Assembly: GCA_963726005.1 (NCBI GenBank)
Contig: CAVSAT010000004.1
Span: 372,001 to 436,000, forward strand
From: Bog-473 sp963726005
Lineage (GTDB): Bacteria; Actinomycetota; Acidimicrobiia; Acidimicrobiales; RAAP-2
Length of the DNA stretch: 64,000 nt
Direction of reading: 5' to 3'
Shown here: in pieces, positions 1 to 8,021 of the stretch
Numbering within the stretch: the first letter of the stretch is position 1
Layout of the letters: the number at the start of each line of letters is the position of its first letter
Program-made: the position numbers and the translations under genes
The notes under the pieces: generated by a model
Told to the model about the DNA's origin: nothing
The model's input: the letters and a program-made list of their open reading frames with translations, nothing else
Databases searched by the model: none

Positions 1-339
1 CCATGCCGCCGGCATGGTGTTCTCCTGGGCGGCGACCGCCTGGAAGAAGGCTAGATCCTTGTAGAAGGCCGTGGCCTGCTGGGCCGCCTGGACTGCGTTG
101 GCGTAGGTCACCATCTTGGCGACCCGGCGCGCCTCGGAGTACGACATCAACTTGTCGTTGATGCGCACGACATGATGCGCGTCGCCATCCTGGCGCGAGT
201 TGACCGGCTGATGGTGGCCCGCCTGCGCCCAGGCGGGGGCGACGCCGACCAGCGAGATGAGTACCGACGGAACGGCAACAGCAACGACCGCCATCGCCGT
301 CGCGAGTGCAATGCGGATCCGCACCACGGCGGTCCTCAC
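1..339 (-). CDS. Rpf-like secreted protein, N-terminal part (runs off window)
   Basis: The frame opens with GTG at 339 and stays open for 113 codons to the window edge, so the C-terminus is missing. The GTG overlaps the TGA of the upstream gene (GTGA), which implies translational coupling. Residues 5-40 form a hydrophobic secretion signal ending near AWAQA. The next part (residues KLMSYSEARRVAKM, then FYKDLAFFQAVAAQ) matches the same region of the neighbouring Rpf-like protein almost motif for motif, so the two are tandem paralogues. By analogy the missing end should carry a transglycosylase-like (resuscitation-promoting-factor) domain, but that part is not visible. The function as a peptidoglycan-remodelling protein is therefore inferred. 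Confidence 0.7.
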   Translation of the reverse strand, partial: MRTAVVRIRIALATAMAVVAVAVPSVLISLVGVAPAWAQAGHHQPVNSRQDGDAHHVVRINDKLMSYSEARRVAKMVTYANAVQAAQQATAFYKDLAFFQAVAAQENTMPAAW

Positions 340-1001
340 AGCCCGCAGGCGTAGCGAGTGGTCCAGGGCGCCCAGCCGCGTTGGGCATACAACCTCAACG
401 CGGCCGCGTCCTGCGTCGCCGCGGGGTACGACTGGGCCGGACCGGGCAAGCCGGTCACACCCGTCCATGTTCCGTCCTGGAACTGGTACGCGCCGCCGCC
501 ACCCGCTCCGTAGTTGTCGCCGGACTCGTGTTGGCGGATGCAGGCCCAGTCGGGCGTGCCGGTGCTCGTCGCGTCCGACGAAGCGCCGCTCGGGGCTGCG
601 GCTGGCACTGGTGGCGACGCTGCTGCCGGAACCGCCGCGGCCTGGGCACGGGCGGACGCGGCGGTGACTGCGGCCGCCTGGGCCGCCGCCTGGGCCGCCG
701 CCTGTGCGGCTGCCTCCTGTTGTTGCTGCGCCGCAACCGCCTTGAAGAAGGCGAGGTCGGTGTAGAAGGTCGCCTGTTGCTGCGCCGCGACGGCGTCGTA
801 GAAGGTTGCCATCTTGGCGACCTTCTGGGCCTCCGCATACGACATCAACTTGAGTTGGATCTTCACCGCCCGGTGTTGGCCGATGGCCTCGTGGCGGGTC
901 ACCCGCGCCGAAGCTGCGGGGGTGCTGCTGAACAACGCGAAAAGGACTACTGGTGTGACAATGACGGCCACCGCCGTCGCGAGTGCAATGCGGATCCGCA
1001 C
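336..1001 (-). CDS. Resuscitation-promoting-factor-like (transglycosylase-like) protein
   Basis: 221 residues from GTG 1001, chosen because AGGGAGG lies just upstream. Residues 3-30 are a signal peptide or anchor; about 90-140 is an Ala/Gln-rich linker. Residues 151-221 form an Rpf/transglycosylase-like domain: DWACIRQHESGDNYG carries the probable catalytic Glu159, followed by GAYQFQDGTW and GWAPW, with cysteines 154 and 219 placed for the usual disulfide. Rpf domains cleave peptidoglycan glycan strands and promote regrowth of dormant actinobacteria. The gene is first of a coupled pair with the paralogue downstream (GTGA overlap). A CRP-type palindrome lies about 400 bases upstream. Domain assignment is strong; the physiological role is inferred. 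Confidence 0.85.
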   Translation of the reverse strand: MRIRIALATAVAVIVTPVVLFALFSSTPAASARVTRHEAIGQHRAVKIQLKLMSYAEAQKVAKMATFYDAVAAQQQATFYTDLAFFKAVAAQQQQEAAAQAAAQAAAQAAAVTAASARAQAAAVPAAASPPVPAAAPSGASSDATSTGTPDWACIRQHESGDNYGAGGGGAYQFQDGTWTGVTGLPGPAQSYPAATQDAAALRLYAQRGWAPWTTRYACGL

Positions 1002-1357
1002 GGCACCTCCCTTCGTCGGGCGCGTTGAAGCGCCAGGCTCTGCTCGGTGTAGGCGGGCTCCGGCCATTGCATTCGCGCCCCGAACGGAGAGCGGGAAGGC
1101 ATCGTCCGTTCTGGCTTGTCGCCGCAGGGTGTGCGGCCGGTTGTGTTCAGCCCTGGGTTAGTCCTGGGTGGTCGTCCTCGATTCGTCGTCCCGGCGGCCT
1201 GCAGGCAGGCGCGTCGAGACCTGTTGGTCTGAGCGAACCAGATCGGCTCGGTGTTTTCTCAATGCAGCCGGGAACATGGGCACGGCTTGCAATCGAAAGG
1301 ACGATCTGGCTTTGTGACCGGCAATGTAGCAGGACGGTGGACCCGGACCACCGCTCG

Positions 1358-1427
1358 GGTCAAACGACCGCTTTGACCTGGGCGTCTACTGCAAGAGTTT
1401 GTGATGACATTCACAAACTCCCAGGTC
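1358..1427. promoter_or_regulatory. Overlapping, mutually exclusive inverted repeats in the rpf/fadD-like intergenic region
   Basis: GGTCAAA (1358-1364) is complementary to TTTGACC (1372-1378). GACCTGGG (1375-1382) is complementary to CCCAGGTC (1420-1427). The two pairings share bases 1375-1378, so they cannot form together. The outer pair encloses the CRP-type palindrome. This could be an RNA switch in a leader, a set of operators, or chance; the pairing is seen directly but function is not shown. The rest of the 606-base gap between 1001 and 1608 holds an A/T-richer tract (about 1430-1500) where a promoter may lie, and no gene that I can support. Confidence 0.4.
1395..1420. promoter_or_regulatory. 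CRP/FNR-type operator palindrome
   Basis: A perfect 10-base inverted repeat with a 6-base centre; its core is TGTGA (1400-1404), TGACAT, TCACA (1411-1415), exactly the TGTGA-N6-TCACA pattern bound by CRP/cAMP receptor proteins. It lies in the divergent region between the Rpf-like genes (minus) and the acyl-CoA ligase (plus). In Mycobacterium tuberculosis the CRP homologue controls rpfA, so a site ahead of Rpf-like genes is consistent with known biology. No CRP gene is in the window. Which of the two divergent genes it controls is not decided by the sequence. Confidence 0.6.
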
Positions 1428-1607
1428 GATGAGCTCTATTTGAGTCAATACCCGTGTAAATTTGTTCTTAATTTCCAGAAAATGCGTTCTGACCAGTGGC
1501 AACACTCATCGCTCTAAGAGAGGATCTCGACGTTCGAGGAGCTTGTGCAGCGCCGCAACGTGCTGCCTAGGGTCCCGAGCCGAAACGGCACAGTGAGGAG
1601 GCCCGAG

Positions 1608-3215
1608 GTGCCATCAGGGGTGAGTGTCACCGAACGCGACCGCTTCACTGTGGCGGGGTTGATCAGGCATTTGGCCCGATTACAGCCCGACGCCGAGATG
1701 CTCGTGCTCGGTACCGAACGGCGCACGTGGGCCGACGAGTACGACGCCGCCTGCCGCGTCGCGCAGGCGGCCAGGCGCGATGGACTCGGCGTCGGCGACC
1801 GGATCGCCTTTCTCGACCGTAACGGGATCGCCTACTTCGACTTCCTCTTCGGGGGTTCGCTCCTCGGGGCCGTCAACGTCGCGGTCAACTGGCGCCTCGT
1901 GCCCTCCGAAATGGCGGCCGTCATCGACGACTCCGGAGCGCGTGTCCTCGCGATCCACGCGGACTACGTACCGGCCCTGTCCGACATGCCGAGCGGTCTA
2001 CCCGAGGTCGAACGCATCGTGGTGATCGGACCAGGCATCGCATCGTGTGCGGATCCGCGTGCCCTGTCCTACGAGGCATGGATCGATGGGTGCCCGGACG
2101 AGGACCCTGGCTACATCGGATCACCCGACGAAGTGAGCATGCAGCTCTACACCTCCGGCACGACGGGACTGCCGAAGGGCGTCATGTTGACCAATGCCAA
2201 CCTGTCGACCGCGATCGGGGAAGCCGGAGAGACGTTCAGCGTCCGCGGCGACACCGTGAGCCTGGTCGCCATGCCGCTGTTCCACATCGGCGGGTCCGGG
2301 TGGGCGCTGTGCGCCATGTCACGCGGCGGGCGATCGGTCATCCTGCGCGACGTCGACCCGACTCTGCTCCTCCAGCTGGTTGCCACCGAGCGGATCACCG
2401 AGATGTTCGTCGTGCCCGCGGTGCTCATGCTCGTATTGGCGACGCCCGCGCTGGGCGCGACCGATCTCTCGAGCCTCCGGCTCATCTTCTACGGCGCGTC
2501 TCCCATCTCAGAAGATGTCCTGGTCAAGTGCATCGCGTCGTTTGGCTGTGGCTTCTGCCAGGTGTACGGCATGACGGAGACGACGGGCGCGATCACGGCT
2601 CTGCCTTTCGAGGACCACGAAACGGACGGTCCCCGCCGGGGCCTCTTGCGTTCCGCCGGAAAGCCGCACAAGTCGGTGGAGATCCGAGTGGTCGACCCCG
2701 ACTCGGGCGAGGATGTCGGTCTCGGCGAGGTCGGCGAATTGTGGACTCGATCGCCCTACAACATGGCCGGCTATTGGGCGAAGCCTGACGAGACCGCGGC
2801 GACCGTCGACACCGACGGGTGGCTGCGCACCGGTGACGCCGGATACTTCGACGCCGATGGCTACCTCTACCTCCATGACCGCATCAAGGACATGGTCGTC
2901 AGCGGGGGAGAGAACATCTACCCGGCCGAAGTCGAGAACGTGCTTCTCTCGCATCCGGACGTTGTCGACGCGGCGGTCATCGGGGTGCCCGACGACAAGT
3001 GGGGGGAGACTGTCAAGGCCATCGTCGTGCTGGCTCCCGGTGCCGGGCTCGACGCGTCGGGTCTTGTCGCGCATTGCCGCAGGAATCTTGCCCACTACAA
3101 ATGCCCGACCTCGGTCGACTCCGTGGACACCCTGCCCCGCAACCCTTCCGGCAAGATCCTGAAGCGCGAACTCCGTGCGCCCTACTGGACCGACAGGGAG
3201 CGCGCGATCAACTGA
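1608..3215 (+). CDS. Acyl-CoA synthetase, FadD-type AMP-dependent ligase
   Basis: 535 residues from GTG 1608, which sits 6 bases after AGGAGG (1596-1601). Motifs of the adenylate-forming superfamily are all present: P-loop LYTSGTTGLPKG (about 180-191), YGMTETTG (320-327), GDAGYFDADGYLYLHDRIKD in the hinge region and the C-terminal catalytic lysine in NPSGKILK (K516). Length is normal for fatty acid or aromatic acid CoA ligases. The enzyme activates a carboxylic acid to the acyl-AMP and then the CoA thioester. The substrate cannot be read from the sequence. It stands alone, convergent with the DipZ-like gene and divergent from the Rpf-like genes. Confidence 0.9.
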   Translation: MPSGVSVTERDRFTVAGLIRHLARLQPDAEMLVLGTERRTWADEYDAACRVAQAARRDGLGVGDRIAFLDRNGIAYFDFLFGGSLLGAVNVAVNWRLVPSEMAAVIDDSGARVLAIHADYVPALSDMPSGLPEVERIVVIGPGIASCADPRALSYEAWIDGCPDEDPGYIGSPDEVSMQLYTSGTTGLPKGVMLTNANLSTAIGEAGETFSVRGDTVSLVAMPLFHIGGSGWALCAMSRGGRSVILRDVDPTLLLQLVATERITEMFVVPAVLMLVLATPALGATDLSSLRLIFYGASPISEDVLVKCIASFGCGFCQVYGMTETTGAITALPFEDHETDGPRRGLLRSAGKPHKSVEIRVVDPDSGEDVGLGEVGELWTRSPYNMAGYWAKPDETAATVDTDGWLRTGDAGYFDADGYLYLHDRIKDMVVSGGENIYPAEVENVLLSHPDVVDAAVIGVPDDKWGETVKAIVVLAPGAGLDASGLVAHCRRNLAHYKCPTSVDSVDTLPRNPSGKILKRELRAPYWTDRERAIN

Positions 3216-3243
3216 ACGGAAGTCGAGCGCCGGTCGCGCTTCG

Positions 3244-5067
3244 CTAGCCGAAGGTAAAGTCGTAGGCCTCGACGCCCGGAGACACGGTCAGTGTGAGCAC
3301 GCCCGTTTGCAGCGCGCCGGACGACAGCAGCGTGTAGAGCTTGGGGATGCCGGCCACGGTCAACGCGGCCAGGTGTCGGCCGTTGTAGGACACGCCGACG
3401 GTGCCCTCGCCACCCATGACGAGGTACACGTCGTTCGCGGTGAACTGGAGGCCCAGCGTGGCGTTCGCGCCGGCCACTGCACCCTCGCTGTGGACAGTCC
3501 ACCTGCCGCCGAAGGCGAGGCTGTTGGACGCGATGCTCGCAGGCGCGTGGTACACGGTCTCCTTGTCGGGGACGACCGCCGTGCCAACCTCGTTGTTCAG
3601 GCGGGAGTACCCCACATAGCTCTCGGGAGTCATGGCCGTACTGGTCGGCGTCTTGTCAGGGACGTCGGTCCGCGATGGCAGGTCGGCGACCCCGTTCGCG
3701 GTCAGCAACATCCTGATGTTGTCCTCCATCGTGCCGTAGCCGCCCTCCCCGAAGTTGTAGGCACGCACAACGCCCGTCGGGTCGATGAGATAGTCGGCTG
3801 GCCAGTATTGGTTGTTGTACGCGTCCCAGGTGGCCAGGTTGTCGTCCACGGCAACGGGGTAGTCGATCCCGAGGTTGCCCGCGGCGCTCTCCACGTTGGA
3901 CACGACATGTTCGAAGGCGAACTCAGGAGCCGATACGCCTACGACCACCAAGCCGTCCTTCTTGTAGTCGTTGTACCAACCCTCCACGTGGGGCAACGCG
4001 CGCTGGCAGTTGATGCACGAGTAGGTCCAGAAGTCGATCAGCACCACCTTGCCGCGCAGCTGATTCAACGTCAGAGGCAGGTTTCCCGGCGTGTTGAACC
4101 AAGACGTGATGTCGGCGAAGTTGGGCGCCCGGCCGAGGTTGGGCAGGTTCGTCTTGTTCGCCATGAACACGGCGGGCTTCTGCGGCGACGTGGACGTCGC
4201 ATGCGGGGATGTGGTGGTTGTCGAGCCGGCGGCCAGGTGCGCGCTCTGTGAGTTGCCCGCGTCGGTCGCCGCGCACGTCGCCTTCTTGCCCTCCAGCTTG
4301 GCGTTGGCCGCCGCGAATTGGTTCTGGTGCTCGCCGCTCAGCTGCTGCAGGCGGTTGCAGGCCGAGTTGGTCGACTCGACGTGATCCTCGAGAGCGGTCG
4401 TGTACCCGGGGACGTCCCGTTGCAGTGCCCCGAGCCAGTTGAAGGCGATGGCCAATGTCGTGACACCGAGGACGATGCCCGCCACCCTGCGGACAGTCGG
4501 CAGGTGGTTGCGCAGCGACGACCACGAGGTCGTGGCGCGTTGTGAAACCACCGCCAGGACCAACAGCGGCACGGTGACACCGAGCGCGTAGAAGACCGTG
4601 ACAAGGATTGAGGTCGCGCCCACGCGGTGGTGGGCCGCCGCCACCGAGATCGCCGTCAACACGGGTCCGGCACACGGCACGAACACGAGGCCGAGACTCA
4701 ATCCCAGGACGAAGCCTCCCCCTTCGGTGGCGTAGCGAGAGGCACCGATCCGGGTGAAGGGGCGCTCAATGACTTCGCCCACCTTCGGCACAAGGAGTCC
4801 CACCGACAGCAGCCCGAGCATGGCCACGCCGAGCCAGAACAGGAGGTCCTGGGGGAGATGGAGGAAGCTGAGCAGCGACGAGGCGAAGAGGACGGAGAGG
4901 CTGAAGCTGGCCACCAGGCCGGCGATGATGACGTACGGCCGTGTGCGGCTTGCTCCCGTCGAGCCGCCAGCCATGACCACCGGAATGACGGGAACGATGC
5001 AGGGTGAGATTCCGGTGATCAACCCGCCGAGGAACGCAACGAGGAGCAGCTCACCCATAGAGATCAC
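3244..5067 (-). CDS. dipZ: DipZ-like protein: CcdA membrane domain fused to a TlpA-type thioredoxin
   Basis: 607 residues. Residues 1-215 are a six-helix CcdA/DsbD-type membrane domain with conserved cysteines in SPCIVP (C23) and VPCAGP (C132). About 220-300 is a polar, Thr/Ser-rich spacer. Residues 305-450 are an extracytoplasmic thioredoxin fold with redox motif CINC (351-354) after DFWTYS. The last about 150 residues form a beta-rich C-terminal domain as in mycobacterial DipZ. Known role of the family: pass electrons across the membrane to extracytoplasmic thiols, as in cytochrome c maturation or oxidative protein folding. GTG 5067 and ATG 5058 are both possible starts and neither has a strong Shine-Dalgarno sequence. 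Confidence 0.88.
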   Translation of the reverse strand: MISMGELLLVAFLGGLITGISPCIVPVIPVVMAGGSTGASRTRPYVIIAGLVASFSLSVLFASSLLSFLHLPQDLLFWLGVAMLGLLSVGLLVPKVGEVIERPFTRIGASRYATEGGGFVLGLSLGLVFVPCAGPVLTAISVAAAHHRVGATSILVTVFYALGVTVPLLVLAVVSQRATTSWSSLRNHLPTVRRVAGIVLGVTTLAIAFNWLGALQRDVPGYTTALEDHVESTNSACNRLQQLSGEHQNQFAAANAKLEGKKATCAATDAGNSQSAHLAAGSTTTTSPHATSTSPQKPAVFMANKTNLPNLGRAPNFADITSWFNTPGNLPLTLNQLRGKVVLIDFWTYSCINCQRALPHVEGWYNDYKKDGLVVVGVSAPEFAFEHVVSNVESAAGNLGIDYPVAVDDNLATWDAYNNQYWPADYLIDPTGVVRAYNFGEGGYGTMEDNIRMLLTANGVADLPSRTDVPDKTPTSTAMTPESYVGYSRLNNEVGTAVVPDKETVYHAPASIASNSLAFGGRWTVHSEGAVAGANATLGLQFTANDVYLVMGGEGTVGVSYNGRHLAALTVAGIPKLYTLLSSGALQTGVLTLTVSPGVEAYDFTFG

Positions 5068-5209
5068 TCATTTGCCCACGGTCAGGCTGCACCGGCGCTG
5101 CTCCTTCGGGGACGCCCCACTGGTGGTGAAGCTACTGGTCCGGGGCCGGCGAGCGGCGTCGCCCCCGGGGGTATGACGGCCGGCCCGGCGCACAGCAGAC
5201 TGTCCTCTG

Positions 5210-5839
5210 GTGATCAATGTCAACTGGATCTTCCTCGGGACCGCAATCGGCGCGCTGGGCACGGCCGTATACCTGCGCGACACCCTGCGCGGAACCACGA
5301 AGCCCAACCGGGTCACATGGCTGCTGTGGGCCGTGGCGCCACTGTTGGCTGCCGCGGTCGAGGTCAAGGAGGGTGTGGGCCTGCGCGCCCTACCCACATT
5401 CATGGTGGGTTTCATGCCCCTGTTGGTCTTCGCCGCCTCCTTCCACAATCCCGACGCGGTGTGGAAGATCCGCCGGATCGACTACGCCTGCGGCGTGATG
5501 TCGGTCGTGGGCACCGTGACGTGGCTCGTGACCCGCAACGGTGTCGTGGCCATCACGGCCGCCATTGCCGCCGACTTCCTGGCCGGAGTGCCCACAGTCA
5601 TGAAGAGCTGGACGCACCCCGAGACCGAGACGGTGTACTCCTACCTCGGAGCTGTCATCTCCATGGCGATCCTCCTCCTCACCGTTCAGCACTGGACATT
5701 CGAGGTGGCGGCGTTCCCGATCTTCATCGTCTGCATGGCGTCGGTCGAGGTCGTTCTGGTCGGCTTGGAGCCCGGGCCGCGCTGGCGCCGTACGCGTCAC
5801 CGCCCCGCATCGCTGGCCGAACCGGCCGCATCGGGATAG
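5210..5839 (+). CDS. Multi-pass membrane protein of unknown function
   Basis: 209 residues from GTG 5210. Several hydrophobic helices cover most of the length (near residues 5-22, 36-50, 62-80, 95-115, 118-135, 145-165 and 168-190), separated by short polar turns such as RDTLRGTTKPNRVTW and HNPDAVWKIRRID. The TKPNRVTWLLW motif is seen in small actinobacterial membrane proteins without assigned function. The C-terminal tail is basic and disordered. It is divergent from the DipZ-like gene and followed 59 bases later by a hydrolase on the same strand. I do not recognise a function. Confidence 0.65.
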   Translation: MINVNWIFLGTAIGALGTAVYLRDTLRGTTKPNRVTWLLWAVAPLLAAAVEVKEGVGLRALPTFMVGFMPLLVFAASFHNPDAVWKIRRIDYACGVMSVVGTVTWLVTRNGVVAITAAIAADFLAGVPTVMKSWTHPETETVYSYLGAVISMAILLLTVQHWTFEVAAFPIFIVCMASVEVVLVGLEPGPRWRRTRHRPASLAEPAASG

Positions 5840-5898
5840 GGCACGGGCAACGGGCGGCTGCTAGAACCGGCCCGGAAAAGAGCCGAAGGGAGAGTGCC

Positions 5899-6768
5899 GT
5901 GCCCAGCGCGCACGTCAATGGCATCGACATCGAGTACGTCACCGAGGGTGACCGGGCCGATCCGGCCCTGCTCCTGGTCATGGGGCTCGGCGCGCAGCTG
6001 ATCACCTGGCCCCAGGGTTTCGTCGATGGTCTGCGCGAGCGCGGCTTTTTCGTCATCCGCTTCGACAACCGGGACTGCGGCCTGTCGACCAAGTTCGAGG
6101 GACTGCCCGAGATCACGGCGCTCTTCAGCGGCGACACATCCTCTGCCCCCTACTGCGTGGAGGACATGGCGGACGATGCGGCTGGTCTGCTCACCGAGCT
6201 CGGCGTCGCGCGCGCCCACCTCGTCGGAGCCTCGATGGGTGGCATGATCACCCAGGCGCTCGTGGTCAACCATCAGGACCGCTTCTTGTCCGCCTGCTCC
6301 ATCATGTCGACCACGGGCGACCGGTCCGTGGGTGCCCCCACCGACGAGGCGATGCGTGCGCTACTGCGGCCCGTGGCGACGAGCCGCGAGGAAGCCATTG
6401 AGGCCAGCCTGGCCGGGAGCCGGGTGATCGGTTCGCCGGCGTACCCCTCGGACGAAGGTCTGCTACGAAGCAGGGCCGCCGCTGCGTACGACCGCTGCTA
6501 CTGCCCCGACGGCACGGCCCGCCAGCTGGCCGCCATCCTCGCCTCGCCCGATCGCACCGAGGGGCTCCACCACGTCCGCCTGCCCTTCCTCGTCGTCCAC
6601 GGAGAGGCGGACCCCTTGGTCACCGTGAGCGGTGGCCTGGCGACCGCGGCCGCGGTTCCGGGCTCGAAACTGATCACCATTCCGGGCATGGGGCACGACC
6701 TGCCGGAGCAACTCTGGGATCAGGTCACCGACGCCATCGTCTCCAACACGGAGCTCGCCGCCGTCTGA
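5899..6768 (+). CDS. Alpha/beta-fold hydrolase
   Basis: 289 residues from GTG 5899, preceded by AAGGGAGAG. The open frame extends upstream without a start that has a ribosome site, so the shorter form is preferred. The nucleophile elbow GASMGG places Ser112; the acid lies in VHGEADPLV and the catalytic His in IPGMGHDL. The strand order and the RFDNRDCGLS motif after the third strand match the LipG-like/epoxide-hydrolase-like branch common in actinobacteria. Substrate is unknown; esterase or lipase-type activity is likely. It is convergent with the beta-glucosidase gene, only 2 bases separating the stops. Confidence 0.85.
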   Translation: MPSAHVNGIDIEYVTEGDRADPALLLVMGLGAQLITWPQGFVDGLRERGFFVIRFDNRDCGLSTKFEGLPEITALFSGDTSSAPYCVEDMADDAAGLLTELGVARAHLVGASMGGMITQALVVNHQDRFLSACSIMSTTGDRSVGAPTDEAMRALLRPVATSREEAIEASLAGSRVIGSPAYPSDEGLLRSRAAAAYDRCYCPDGTARQLAAILASPDRTEGLHHVRLPFLVVHGEADPLVTVSGGLATAAAVPGSKLITIPGMGHDLPEQLWDQVTDAIVSNTELAAV

Positions 6769-6770
6769 AC

Positions 6771-7964
6771 CTAGGCGTCGACTGCGTTGGCTGCCGCGAC
6801 CCTCGCCAGCCAGGCTGCACTGGGCTTGGCCGTGCGGGCGAAGGTCGCGCGGTCGACGCTGACAATGCCGAAGCGGGGCCGGTAGCCGAGCGCCCATTCG
6901 AAGTTGTCGAGCAGCGACCAGTAGGTGTAGCCCCGCACGTCCACGCCGTCGGCGACGGCATCGAGAACACCGCCGAGCGCCTGGCGCACGTAGTCGATGC
7001 GCTGTTCGTCGTCCGTCGTCCCGATCCCGTTCTCGGTGACGAGCAAGGGAATGGAGCCCCCGGTGTAGTCCCATGCTCGCCGGAGGCAGTTGCCGAGGGA
7101 GGCCGGGTAGAACTCGTAACCCATGTCGAGCACGGGCACCCCGTCCTCGTAGCCGGCCCAGCCGTCAGGGCCTATCAGCATGCGGGTGTAGACCTGCACG
7201 CCCACGAAGTCGTCGCCCTCGACGGCGTCGAGGAACACGTCCTCGGCATGGGTCCGGATGCTCTCGAGCTTCTCCTGCCCTCCCGCTGCCGGCTGGTAGT
7301 CGGTCATGGAGAGGGTCAGGCCCACAGGGACACCTGGGGCATTGGCCCTGATGGCGACCACCGCCACGCGGTGGGCATCGGCCAGTCGTGCCGACACCGT
7401 GCGAGAGAGCGCCACGTCGCTTTTGCCGGGCGGGAACATTCCGGCGTGCCAACCCATCGTCGCCACGATGTTCGGCTCGTTGATGGTGCACGCGCGAGTC
7501 ATCACGCCGCCCAACGCCTCGGCGACGACTTCGCAGAATCGCCCGTAGCGCTCGACGGCGAGATCGCTCTCCCAGCCCCCTTGTGCCGTCAGCCAGACCG
7601 GCGTCGTGAAGTGATGGAACGTCACGACCGGATCGATGCCTCGTTCGCGCAGCCCGACGCATTGGCGGTGATAGTGCGCCAGCGCGGCTCGGGAGAACTC
7701 GCCCTCGGCCGGCTCAATGCGGCTCCACTCCACCGAGAAGCGGTGGTTGTCGAACCCGAGGCCGGCCACGAGGTCCGCATCCTCCTCCCAGCGGTCCCAC
7801 GAGTCGCAGGCGTCGCCCGACGGCTCGGCGCACCCCGATCCGGGGGTGTGCTCGAAGGCCCACCAGTCGTTGTTGGTGTTGCCGCCCTCAACTTGGTGGG
7901 CCGCCGTGGCCGTGCCCCATGTGAAGCCCTCGGGAAACGCCCGTCCCCCTCCGGTCCAAGCCAT
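6771..7964 (-). CDS. GH1 beta-glucosidase
   Basis: 397 residues from ATG 7964, which lies 7 bases after GGGGAGG; ATG 7970 is also in frame but too close to that site. Glycoside hydrolase family 1 signatures: N-terminal FPEGFTWGTATAAHQVEG, acid/base Glu163 in CTINEPN, nucleophile Glu311 in LLVTENGIGT and the C-terminal YTYWSLLDNFEWALGY. No signal peptide, so it acts in the cytoplasm. It hydrolyses terminal beta-linked glucose or galactose from short oligosaccharides or glycosides. Slightly shorter than the usual 440-480 residues but all key motifs are present. It is divergent from the ABC exporter operon and not obviously co-transcribed with a sugar transporter. Confidence 0.92.
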   Translation of the reverse strand: MAWTGGGRAFPEGFTWGTATAAHQVEGGNTNNDWWAFEHTPGSGCAEPSGDACDSWDRWEEDADLVAGLGFDNHRFSVEWSRIEPAEGEFSRAALAHYHRQCVGLRERGIDPVVTFHHFTTPVWLTAQGGWESDLAVERYGRFCEVVAEALGGVMTRACTINEPNIVATMGWHAGMFPPGKSDVALSRTVSARLADAHRVAVVAIRANAPGVPVGLTLSMTDYQPAAGGQEKLESIRTHAEDVFLDAVEGDDFVGVQVYTRMLIGPDGWAGYEDGVPVLDMGYEFYPASLGNCLRRAWDYTGGSIPLLVTENGIGTTDDEQRIDYVRQALGGVLDAVADGVDVRGYTYWSLLDNFEWALGYRPRFGIVSVDRATFARTAKPSAAWLARVAAANAVDA

Positions 7965-8021
7965 CGCCATGCCTCCCCGCTTGCATTGGGTTCGTGGGCG
8001 GCACGGTATCGTTCCCTGACG

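Noticed and set aside
650..760. Repeated GCC/GCAG units that resemble a tandem repeat
   Set aside because: It encodes the Ala/Gln-rich linker of the Rpf-like protein; low complexity in protein explains it.
1002..1400. c-di-AMP (ydaO-type) riboswitch in the Rpf leader
   Set aside because: Such riboswitches precede rpf genes in other actinobacteria, but I could not find the conserved core such as CAGCTAACC on the minus strand.
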